A stretch of 44,117 nucleotides of DNA from positions 1 through 44,117 of the IMG/VR virus record IMGVR_UViG_3300018080_000048. One strand, written 5' to 3'. This DNA comes from a virus. The position numbers were made by a program, and so were the translations under genes. This document shows, in pieces, positions 27,007 through 35,800 of this stretch. Within the stretch, counting starts at the first letter, position 1; each line of letters begins with the position of its first letter. A model generated the notes under the pieces. The model worked only from the letters and a program-made list of their open reading frames with translations. It made no database searches and was not told the origin of the DNA.

Positions 27007-27948
27007 TTACGTCTTCATTATGAAAGCTACATCATGAAATGGGGGTTCATTAGCGTGAGCCCCACCGCCGCCTGTACTTCCATTGCTTTTTTGAGTCGCA
27101 TACGAACCAAGCGCACCATCATTATAAGGTTCAGAATTAGCGGCACCACCACCTTCCCATATCCAACTCGTATGTGTATGAGCCGGTATTTCCCCTGTGA
27201 CCAGAGTATGTGTGGCTGATCCACCTGTAGCTCCGGGGTTTGTTGCAGCAGTGGCGACACCCTGAAGGAATTTTTGTAATAAGTTCTCAGTTCCGTTGTT
27301 GCCGTCACATATAACAAATCCTGAAGGTATACTGGCGATTGTATCAGGCCATACAATGACAGCCCCAGCCGGTACGACACACTCGTCTATGGGACCAGCC
27401 AACGACACCGCAGCAGGCTCATTACTGGCATCTCCCTGAAGGACGTTGTACTGTGTCCAATCCTGATTCTCTAACATACCAAACTCAAGGACCTGTATAC
27501 GTCTGTCGGTGATGTCGGCGTCCTGTATAGTTGTCTCACCGGCCTCCAACCAGACCTCAGCCAGTATGATTTTGTCGGTTGGCTTGTCAGGCAGTTCCGG
27601 TTCCTTAGTCTCTGGCCCAGTATTGCCTACTGGATCAGCCGCAGCAGCTACACCATCAACAACAGCAATGCTGTCGTCGTCCTCCAATACTATGAGGACC
27701 TTCTTAGGGTCAGCCCCATCGATGTAAGAGGACAAGTCTACGTTGGTAGTACTGCCCACAGTTACAATTGTCCCGTTGACGACTGCTGTCCCTGCTGCCA
27801 CATCAACAGTCTTGTCCGCCCCAGCCCCTTTTTCAGTAACACCAAAGCCCGTGACAACACCATTGCCTATAGCCGCTTCCTCAAGGTTATTCAAGTGAGC
27901 GTCGAACAGGTAATGACCATCACTGAATTGGTTGTTTGAACCTGTCAT
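27007..27948 (-). CDS. Tail fibre with C-terminal collar domain
   Basis: 313 aa, ATG at 27948. The N-terminus (about 10-150) is beta-rich. From about 190: VVPAGAVIVWPDTIASIPSG, FVICDGNNGTENLLQKFLQG, GEIPAHTHTS and NEPPFHDVAFIM. This is the phage tail collar (Collar, PF07484-type) pattern of a Gly-rich motif, HTH segment and C-terminal P-P-F-H-x-V-A-F-I-M. Trimeric fibre tips of this type bind surface glycans. It follows another large fibre-like gene and lies among other tail genes. Confidence 0.82.
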   Translation of the reverse strand: MTGSNNQFSDGHYLFDAHLNNLEEAAIGNGVVTGFGVTEKGAGADKTVDVAAGTAVVNGTIVTVGSTTNVDLSSYIDGADPKKVLIVLEDDDSIAVVDGVAAAADPVGNTGPETKEPELPDKPTDKIILAEVWLEAGETTIQDADITDRRIQVLEFGMLENQDWTQYNVLQGDASNEPAAVSLAGPIDECVVPAGAVIVWPDTIASIPSGFVICDGNNGTENLLQKFLQGVATAATNPGATGGSATHTLVTGEIPAHTHTSWIWEGGGAANSEPYNDGALGSYATQKSNGSTGGGGAHANEPPFHDVAFIMKT

Positions 27949-27951
27949 GCC

Positions 27952-29862
27952 TTACCTCCATCCTAATCCGGTTTGTGGATTTGTTATCAAATCGGGGGTT
28001 GTTCGTATATGTGTGACAAGACTTAGAAAACAACCCCCAGACGGAATAGCCCCAATCCTTGCTTGCCCGCTGGTATCGGAGTCACGTTGATAAACACCAG
28101 CGACTATACCACTCTGCAAATAGGCTACACTGGCTCTGGCGCAATCATTGGAATCGACTTCCTCGGCTGAACCCAGAGTAATAACTCTTGTTGACCAGTC
28201 GACGGAAGAGTAACGAGATTTGAGTTTATCACTGTCGCTGTCGTCCACGTAAAGAGCTACAAATTCGGTTGCGCTAACAAATGCGGTCCCGGCCATATTG
28301 GGTTCTGTGCCAGTAAACAGGCTGGCAGAAGTGCCCTCTGTAGGTGTTGTGCCAGAGATTGTAAACGGAACAACTTTTAGTGCATGGGAGGTATACAATT
28401 TATACGTGCAAATAGCTTTATCCGATTCACCAAAATCTAAGTATGGCGAATCAACATCAAAAACTAATTTGTCGTAACCATCCCCGCTGGCCCAAGCAAC
28501 CACCGATCCGGCGCTCAAGATTGACCCATTCCAACTCACCACTACAGCCACGCCTGTATGAGTAGTTGCATTACGACCACAGACAAATGCTTTGTCCGTG
28601 CCAATCTCTGTGGCTTGAGGATTCTGAAATGTCGACGATGTAAGAGCCCTATGGTCATCATCAGTAATGGTGGTTTTAGGAGTACCGCTTAATGTACCGT
28701 GCATACCGTACAGATAATTATTCCCGGTGTTGCGGCCGAAAACCATAAATTCGTCATCGTCACATACTGTTATGGCCGTAGAATAATAGAAGCCGGATGA
28801 ATATATTTGTACCTCAGAACCCCAAGAATTTACTGATCTACCTGATATTTCGGCTGCTCTGACATTCAAATCATTACCATCATCATTGTAAGCCAACACG
28901 ACAATATCGTCAGCCGGAGAACACAAATCGTGGCCGTCATAAGTAAACAACGACATACCGGACCCGGATGTCGCCCCCCAATCAATACCAGTTCCACCAT
29001 CATACTCGCCGATTATAAGTTGCAATGCTTTAACTTGCGTGTAACTGACTGCAAATTTAGTGCTTGATCCCTTAACTCTACATACTCTGGGCCAATAAAC
29101 ATCACCACCGTAAAACTCGTCAGCTGAACCCCATGTAATATCCGCATCCGTGTAGATGGGATATTGAGCTTTCTCCAGCCAATCAGTCGGGATACTCTTA
29201 ATATAATAATATTTTCCGCCTTCTACCATTAAACGAGATGAGATGGATATAACGTTTTCGTCAAAGTCCTTCCGGTCTTCGTTCCATCCTCTTTTCGAAT
29301 CCCACGCTTTGGCCGGATTGAGCCAACTGTTTTCTCCTACCCGTATGGATTTAGTTATCTCAATGCCCGTCTTGTAATCCCATTCCAGAGGCAGGTCCCC
29401 GTCAATCTCCGTCCAAATATCGAGGGTTTTTGCGGTTTTGGGTATAGGTGGCAGAGAGTCGAAGGATTTGACTACCTTCATTTTGTATTTGTGTGTCAAT
29501 AACCCAACATGGACACCGGCACCAAAAGCATTTGGATAATGGACGCCTACGGCCTCTCGCCCCGGTCTGCCTTCGATCAATATCCCGATATCGCCGGTCG
29601 GCTTGACTACATCGACGGCGGAGGGGGAAGCCTTAAAGGGAGTCCCGTCATCCCAAACCAGCTTGACCGATTTTAACTGGAGCTTTTTGCCCTCGGACTC
29701 ATAAGCCACACCATCAGCGACGGTCTTTTCCGCCACCATGTGGTAGTAAGGCAACTCCCGCATGACGAGCTTGTCGCCTTCCTCGGTGATGACAGGCTTC
29801 TTGCTCCCGGCCACCTTATCGAAGACGGCTTTGGTGAGTTGTGGTTTAAGATTCTCGCTCAT
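27952..29862 (-). CDS. Large beta-rich fibre or propeller-type virion protein
   Basis: 636 aa, ATG at 29862. After a mixed N-terminal 220 residues (DKLVMRELPYYHMVAEKTVA, LDIWTEIDGDLPLEWDYKTG) come repeating blade-like segments with acidic loops (TKFAVSYTQVKALQLIIGEY, DIVVLAYNDDGNDLNVRAAE, EFMVFGRNTGNNYLYGMHG, AFVCGRNATTHTGVAVVVSW, EFVALYVDDSDSDKLKSRYS). These look like a seven-bladed-type propeller. It may be the receptor-binding adhesin or the fibre stem for the collar protein that follows after three bases. The codon and G/C pattern differ slightly from neighbours, as is common for adhesins that are exchanged between phages. Confidence 0.6.
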   Translation of the reverse strand: MSENLKPQLTKAVFDKVAGSKKPVITEEGDKLVMRELPYYHMVAEKTVADGVAYESEGKKLQLKSVKLVWDDGTPFKASPSAVDVVKPTGDIGILIEGRPGREAVGVHYPNAFGAGVHVGLLTHKYKMKVVKSFDSLPPIPKTAKTLDIWTEIDGDLPLEWDYKTGIEITKSIRVGENSWLNPAKAWDSKRGWNEDRKDFDENVISISSRLMVEGGKYYYIKSIPTDWLEKAQYPIYTDADITWGSADEFYGGDVYWPRVCRVKGSSTKFAVSYTQVKALQLIIGEYDGGTGIDWGATSGSGMSLFTYDGHDLCSPADDIVVLAYNDDGNDLNVRAAEISGRSVNSWGSEVQIYSSGFYYSTAITVCDDDEFMVFGRNTGNNYLYGMHGTLSGTPKTTITDDDHRALTSSTFQNPQATEIGTDKAFVCGRNATTHTGVAVVVSWNGSILSAGSVVAWASGDGYDKLVFDVDSPYLDFGESDKAICTYKLYTSHALKVVPFTISGTTPTEGTSASLFTGTEPNMAGTAFVSATEFVALYVDDSDSDKLKSRYSSVDWSTRVITLGSAEEVDSNDCARASVAYLQSGIVAGVYQRDSDTSGQARIGAIPSGGCFLSLVTHIRTTPDLITNPQTGLGWR

Positions 29863-29926
29863 ACCTACACCCCCCGCCAGTGACGAAGGGCTATAGGAAT
29901 TTGTCTAGTTACCATAACCCCCTCCC

Positions 29927-30259
29927 TTAGCCAACATTAAACCCACGCACAGTAAATACTCTATCGGCTGCCTGAGCGTCAGCGGTAGCAATCTTGAGGA
30001 ACTGCCACTTACCTATCTCAACAACAGCGACATATCCACCTGTCCCACAGGCTTCCGTATTATCAGCATTACCAATAGTTACGAAGGTCCCACCATGGTC
30101 AGTAGCGACGAGGAACGTCAAACTAGTATCTGTCATAGTGGGTATGAAAATCTCAATGTACTGGTACTCGTCTTGAAGATCAATCTCGTCAGTCAAGTCA
30201 TTGTCTTCAGAAACGTCAATAGTGGCAGTGACCCAAGGGCCTGAAAATGTCTTAGGCAT
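29927..30259 (-). CDS. Small beta-rich virion protein
   Basis: 110 aa, ATG at 30259 after GGAGGG. MPKTFSGPWVTATIDVSED, YQYIEIFIPTMTDTSLTFLV and WQFLKIATADAQAADRVFTV describe a beta-sandwich of a kind found in phage decoration or head-fibre proteins. It is placed after the decoration candidate, separated by a strong hairpin. Function inferred from position. Confidence 0.55.
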   Translation of the reverse strand: MPKTFSGPWVTATIDVSEDNDLTDEIDLQDEYQYIEIFIPTMTDTSLTFLVATDHGGTFVTIGNADNTEACGTGGYVAVVEIGKWQFLKIATADAQAADRVFTVRGFNVG

Positions 30260-30282
30260 ATCACCCTCCTCGGTATAGTGGA

Positions 30283-30306
30283 AGGGGGGCCATTTCTGAC
30301 CCCCCT
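30283..30306 (-). terminator. Strong G/C hairpin after the capsid genes
   Basis: AGGGGGG (30283-30289) pairs with CCCCCCT (30300-30306) around a 10-base loop, in the gap between the decoration candidate and the next gene. No U-run follows on the minus strand, so it may be a partial terminator, a processing site or an mRNA 3' end stabiliser that keeps capsid mRNA more abundant than fibre mRNA. Confidence 0.45.
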
Positions 30307-30326
30307 CTTGGTCTCTCTAGCTTAGT

Positions 30327-31124
30327 CTAGTCGAGTGTTAGGAATATCGCATTGTACTTATCAGCCACACCCAGAGTCATCATGTTACCAATCTTCAACT
30401 CCGTGGTAGCAGCAGCAGCCGGGTCAGCCTCACCAGCACTCGTGCCAGCAACAGCCTCAGTACCCAGAGCAATCTCCGCATTACACAGGACTACCGCAGG
30501 GCCGCCTGTCTGCATCCAGAAGTAGTAGTTGGCAGTAGGACCGAACTGGGGAACACCCAGAATTGCCCCAGACACAACTGCTGCAGCAGCAATGACACTC
30601 TTGTATGGGTTCTGAATGAGCCCAGCAGTATCAGTACCAGCCGTCACAGCAACTCTCAAGGGATCGTACAGAGTAATAACCTTGGTAGCAGCAGTATTGA
30701 GAGCGACGTGGGACTTAATCCGAAGACATTGGCCCCCGCCAGCTTCTTTACTGTCTGTGAACACATAGCCCTCAGCGTAGATGTTCGCAGTACTTGACAG
30801 GTTGGTCGTGCCTGTAATAGACAGTGTGGTATCTCCCACAGCACCAGACACAGCAATAGCTAAGGCGTCATCGGCATCCGCGTGCAACGTCTTGGCCTGC
30901 TGCGTAGGTACACCAATGCCGGGAGCCGTAGCCCCAGCTTTACAATACCGGAACTTCCTATCCCCCCAGATCATCAACGACCCCAACGGGAACTCCTGAA
31001 TGGAACTCTCCACGAACGGGTCAACGTCCACCATGTCGAATGACTCAAGGATGTCGGTAGTGACGTAACCGGGAATTATGAGTCTACCTTTTGCATCCAT
31101 TCTTGCGTTAAACTCTCGTCTCAT
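30327..31124 (-). CDS. Capsid decoration/minor head protein (putative)
   Basis: 265 aa, ATG at 31124, 11 bases after the capsid gene. Basic start (MRREFNARMDAKGRLIIPG), then low-complexity Ala/Thr/Gly-rich beta segments (DTTLSITGTTNLSSTANIYA) and AGTSAGEADPAAAATTEL. The placement right after the major capsid gene and the composition suggest a decoration or head-stabilising protein. No recognised family. Confidence 0.55.
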   Translation of the reverse strand: MRREFNARMDAKGRLIIPGYVTTDILESFDMVDVDPFVESSIQEFPLGSLMIWGDRKFRYCKAGATAPGIGVPTQQAKTLHADADDALAIAVSGAVGDTTLSITGTTNLSSTANIYAEGYVFTDSKEAGGGQCLRIKSHVALNTAATKVITLYDPLRVAVTAGTDTAGLIQNPYKSVIAAAAVVSGAILGVPQFGPTANYYFWMQTGGPAVVLCNAEIALGTEAVAGTSAGEADPAAAATTELKIGNMMTLGVADKYNAIFLTLD

Positions 31125-31135
31125 CTCATACCCCC

Positions 31136-32161
31136 TTATGCAGTCACCGCAGCGTCAGTAATATCATGGATTCGACCGAGACACTTAGTACTACCCAGCA
31201 TGGGAGTAGTGTAAGTGACCACCCGAATTCCTCCAGCGTCAAAGTCCTCAAGCTCATCGAACACGACAACCTTGAAAAACTGCCCGAACCCGCTGGTTCC
31301 ACCGAAGCCGACCGACAGACCCGGCTGCTGCATCATGACCTGACCGAACTTGATGCCGAAAATCGAGTACATCTGGGTACCGGAGCTATACTTAGCCCGT
31401 GCATCGGAACCCTGTCCAGTATTGGCCTGTTCAGCAACCAGATAGTCCGACCGTACTATCGGAATACTGTCGAAGAAGGTAATCCGTTTGCCAGCCTCGG
31501 TCCAGCCAAAGCTGACCTGACCCATGCCGACATAACTGGCGATACCCGCCTCTTGGTATGACGCATCAATACGTCGGCCCAGTTCAAACGGGACATAAAA
31601 CATATCGCACCCGTACTGCATAGCATCCAACAGAATTCGGAGGTTACGCAAGGACAGTGCGCCCTCACCCTCGTCAATATCCAAGTTGGTGCCATTCTGT
31701 TCAGCCGCGAGTGCGTGCATACCGTCGACCTGCTTGGCCCCACCGTAAGTAATGTCGTCGTAAATCATCTTGTCGCCCAACTTCAACATGACACCCTTCT
31801 GCATCTCTTTGAGCTTCTGGGCTTGGTAGTTGTTGATGTTGCCGTAGATGGACTCCACGAAGTTGTCGAGTTTGCGCTGGAGGTAACTGATCTTCAACTC
31901 GGTCTCAACCTCAGTGTACGTGACACCCTCGGTCCAACTAAGCTGTTCACCAATAGTTACATCCGCAACGTCGTCCTCAGTCGTGGCATTCTCCCGTAGC
32001 CATTTAATAGACTTACCGCTGTTGGCAGCCTGAGCAACAGGAGCGTATTCGAGGATGTTACCCCTCTTAATGGTCTCTTCTATGACACCGGGAATGAGCA
32101 TACTCTGAGTAAGTTTCTGACACTCAGCAAGGCTATCCCAATGTCCACCAGCACTAGCCAT
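31136..32161 (-). CDS. Major capsid protein (HK97-fold type, putative)
   Basis: 341 aa, ATG at 32161 after TAGGAGG. Features of a HK97-fold coat protein lacking a cleaved prohead domain: N-terminal arm, long helix with QAQKLKEMQKGVMLKLGDKM (spine helix), KMIYDDITYGGAKQVDGMHA, LSLRNLRILLDAMQYGCD and DMFYVPFELGRRIDASY, and C-terminal SIFGIKFGQVMM plus a beta strand region. Preceded by a scaffold gene and followed by a decoration candidate, the standard head order. It builds the icosahedral shell. Confidence 0.82.
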   Translation of the reverse strand: MASAGGHWDSLAECQKLTQSMLIPGVIEETIKRGNILEYAPVAQAANSGKSIKWLRENATTEDDVADVTIGEQLSWTEGVTYTEVETELKISYLQRKLDNFVESIYGNINNYQAQKLKEMQKGVMLKLGDKMIYDDITYGGAKQVDGMHALAAEQNGTNLDIDEGEGALSLRNLRILLDAMQYGCDMFYVPFELGRRIDASYQEAGIASYVGMGQVSFGWTEAGKRITFFDSIPIVRSDYLVAEQANTGQGSDARAKYSSGTQMYSIFGIKFGQVMMQQPGLSVGFGGTSGFGQFFKVVVFDELEDFDAGGIRVVTYTTPMLGSTKCLGRIHDITDAAVTA

Positions 32162-32173
32162 ATCTTCCTCCTA

Positions 32174-32815
32174 TTAAGTTACCTTGGAAGGTATAGCACC
32201 GACATGCTTTGACATACTGATTATGTTCTTAGCTGCCGTGAGTGGGTCAGGTATGTTTCCCACAATCCCGCCCGGTACAGGTGGAGGAGGCATTTTGCCT
32301 GGAGGTGTTTGGTTCATCTCCTTGGTCTTCTTAAGGGCCGTGATCTCCATGTCCTTAGGGTTCTTAAACTCCTTCAGGACTTCCTCATCTATCCCGTACT
32401 CTCTTGCTATTCGCGTTCTTTCAATGGTCAGTTCCCGTTCCTGTAGGGCTATCTTCTGAGATTCAAGGTCGGCCATGGCTTTCTTCATAGCGGCATCCCT
32501 CTTACTCAGGTTGTCCTGCGTCGCAAGTATTTGCTTACGAGCGTCGTCTAGTGACCCCTCGGACAACGACAACTTACTTTGAAAGTCGGAGACTTGCGAT
32601 TCCAAGGTTTGTAACGTCTCCTTGCTCTGACTTTGCGCTGCCAACGCTTCGTCTCTTTGTCGGGTCAGAGACTCCTTCATGGATATTAGGTCTGCGTTGG
32701 GAACATATTCAGTCTCATTGAATACTACCATGCGCTGGTCTTTGGCGTGCTGGTAGACAGTTCCTTCCATAGCCTGTCCAATTAGGTCTGCGGTCCCACC
32801 GTTTTCCTCTGACAT
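32174..32815 (-). CDS. Scaffolding protein
   Basis: 213 aa from ATG at 32815 with AGGAGG upstream (an in-frame ATG at 32839 lies before it). MSEENGGTADLIGQAMEGTV at the start, then coiled coil from about 50 to 145 (SLTRQRDEALAAQSQSKETL, LESQKIALQERELTIERTR), Pro-rich linker (TPPGKMPPPPVPGG) and a basic-hydrophobic tail (AAKNIISMSKHVGAIPSKVT). Long coiled coil plus short C-terminal helix right before the coat gene is the classic scaffold plan. It directs shell assembly and leaves or is degraded before packaging. Confidence 0.8.
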   Translation of the reverse strand: MSEENGGTADLIGQAMEGTVYQHAKDQRMVVFNETEYVPNADLISMKESLTRQRDEALAAQSQSKETLQTLESQVSDFQSKLSLSEGSLDDARKQILATQDNLSKRDAAMKKAMADLESQKIALQERELTIERTRIAREYGIDEEVLKEFKNPKDMEITALKKTKEMNQTPPGKMPPPPVPGGIVGNIPDPLTAAKNIISMSKHVGAIPSKVT

Positions 32816-32845
32816 AAATCCTCCTGTTTTTGGTTTCAAATTCTT

Positions 32846-32874
32846 ATTATACCATTGTCATAAACATTTGTCAA
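32846..32874 (-). promoter_or_regulatory. Consensus sigma70-type promoter of scaffold/capsid genes (Pcap)
   Basis: Minus-strand TTGACA (32874-32869) and TATAAT (32851-32846) with exactly 17 bases between, again a perfect consensus. Start point near 32839, giving a leader of about 24 bases with AGGAGG before scaffold. The promoter overlaps the end of the 1817-aa gene and would raise capsid expression above the upstream part of the operon. Confidence 0.88.
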
Positions 32875-35800
32875 GACGGTGGTATAGTACCTTCGTCGTC
32901 TGCCCTAAGCCACTCCTCAACACCGAGTTCTTTGGCTCGTCTGAGGAGGACTTCACGTTCTCTGTCCTCGTATGTTGGAGCCCACGTCTCATACTCACCA
33001 TACCCCGGCGGTGTCTTGCCCCAGTTATGTATACCATCGTTGTAATATAGGGGGACAGCCTCACCGCCGACACCTTTCTCGGTATACCCGTAAAACCACA
33101 GGTAGTAGTCGACTTCAGGGTTAGCTGTCCTCATAAGCTCACGGGCATCACGCAACTTCTTCCTGAATCCTTTGTACACGTCAGAGTCTTGGAGGGCGTC
33201 GCGTACTCTAGGATCACTTGAATGATCCGCCTTGGATATCAGCGACCTGTCTATGGGGGAGTATGCCTTCAGTATGTCACCCCAGAGATTCCAGTATTGT
33301 CGTAGTACACCATTACGGGCTTCCATGGCAAGTCTTTCAGGCTCAGGGAGAAAACGCCCCTTCATCTCCTCCCAAGGCTCCCTCCAGTAGTCCGGTATAG
33401 CCTCTTCAATTTCGTCCTTCTTGGAGTATACCGTATCCCAGTCGACGCTTCCATCCGGTAATGTATAAGCTGACGGGTTAACCCCATAGTACGCATCCAA
33501 GTACGTCTGTAGAGGATGCGGGGGTGCCATAGGACCGACACGCCCAAGTATCTCATTGTACTCTACCATGTCATCCCAGCCCATAGGAATACCTTGTATG
33601 TACTTGCCGTCCTCGACAACCCATCCGTACTCGCCATACATAGGCTCTCCGGTAATAGGATCGATGGCCCACTGTAGCTTACCGTCAACCATCTCCTTCT
33701 TGCCGTATAACTTCTCCATCTCGGCAAAGTACTTAGTGTTGATGTCGCCTATCTTCTCTCTCAAGACAGTATTGGACAATTGCCCACCGCTGACGAACTC
33801 TGTCCACAACGATGTCAAAGCCTTATGTCTCCACGATTTCCACTCGTCTGCCTTTCGACGGAGTTCGTTCTGTTGGCGGGTTATTGTGGCTTCGGGTTCC
33901 TGTGACCTCAACTCACTGGCAACACCCTTGTACTTCATAGGCCAGCTTTCGTTGATGATGGCCCACATGTCCGGTGTGATTTCGTTGGAGTGCATTGCCC
34001 AAGGATCGTTGCCGTACTTCAGCAAGTTCCTGTAGTAGTCCTCGTCCTTCCCTATACGACTGCCTACAATATCCACCCACATACTGGCCCTCGCGTTCTC
34101 AGCCTCTACTCTGTCCTCATGCCGCATATGAGTCATGCCTGTCTGAGTACCAATGACATCGTACTTAGCTACCTGTCTGTAGGCGTCGTCTCTTATGTTG
34201 TTCAACTCAGACTTGCGTGTCTCTATCTCAGCGGCTTTCTCAGGAGATACATCCCCAAGGTCTATGCCATTTAACTCCTCCAACTCGGCCTCAAGGTCAA
34301 ACAGCCGTATACCATGATGACTCTCTAACCATTGGTTGATGTTGTAGTCCCTGAACTTATTGGGAAACAACTTCTCATGTAAATCTCTAGCATGTGTACT
34401 ACCGGCGGCTATGAGGACATTAAGCCCTGTCTCTTGCAGGGGTGGTATAATACTGCCTGTCTCGGCTGGACCCCCCTGAATTATACGTGTCATAGCAAGG
34501 ACGGACTGCCCCGGTGCCCCCAGATAAAACCCATACCTCTGCATGTCGTCTATGGCCTCAAAAAAAGGCCCACTCATGACAGCGGGGTAATCGGGTTTGG
34601 TCAGTGTCGCCGTCATACCGAATATAGTCCCCCTCAGCGGCATTATCTGTAACTCCTTGGCGATCTGTAAATAACCATACCCACCACCACTAATACCGAT
34701 TTCCTCATCCATGTCGTAGAAACGCCCTGTCTGTGTCGGTATCCAAGGGTGACGTATACTCATGCGAGCCAACCACTCAGGTCGACTAGCCTCATACGTC
34801 CAGAATGGGAAGAAGTGACGCATGAAAGAGTTAAGGGCCGTCGGGTTATCGTACATGACGAAGTTCTTCTCTAACTCCTTATTGGCTATATCGACGGCCT
34901 GAATCCTCATCTCCTTAAAGTTCTCAAACAGCTTTGGATCAGCCGCCCTCTTACCGTCAACAAATGTCTGCATATTCTGAACACGTTGGCGCGCAGCTTC
35001 AATGGCTTTCTCATTGTAGACATTCGTAATAGGAACCCCTCGGAGATCACTGGCGAGGTTGGTAGCTTCTATCTCCTTAGGCCCAGCTATAGTAGTCATA
35101 CCACCGCGTTCACCAGACAACTGCTTATGTATACGTCGTATGACTTTCTCGTTCACACCCTTCATCTGCCCAGTCTCTCTAAGGTATGTCATGACGTACT
35201 GTGTGAAATTGTCCTCATCCAACAAAGCCAAGTTCTCCACGAGAGCCCTACGGAGTTCGTTCGATGACCCCCCCATGCGTTTAGACAACTCTTCCATACT
35301 GATATTTCGTGGTCGCCCTCTGACACCCATTGGTATGGGAGCTTGTGATGGAAGATTACGAAGGTCTCCAGTCAGTCGACTGAGTTTACCAACCAACTCA
35401 CCCGTCAGTGCAGCCTGATCGTTGCCCTGTTTAATCCATATATCGTCCATACGTTGCCTGTACTCAGACCAGAAAGCATCAGACGTGAAGTCTTTCTTAC
35501 GAGCGAAGTGACTACGCCGAAACGCATTGGCCTCTTCCCACGCTTTCCTCGTATTCTCTACCATGGCACGGGCAGTATCTACAGGGCCTCGAATATGTGA
35601 AACCCCTTGGGCTTTCCCAACTCTCTCCAAGGCTGTCGCCATCTTGTCCACGGCTTCCTCCATGGCGAATACATACTCATCCAATGAGTCATCAGTCATC
35701 CTCCACAGAGCATCCATGTTCTCGTCACCGACGTAACTGGCCTGCCTAGCCACAGCCCGTCTGACCTCACTCGGCAGCATGGCCGACGTGTATACAGTCG

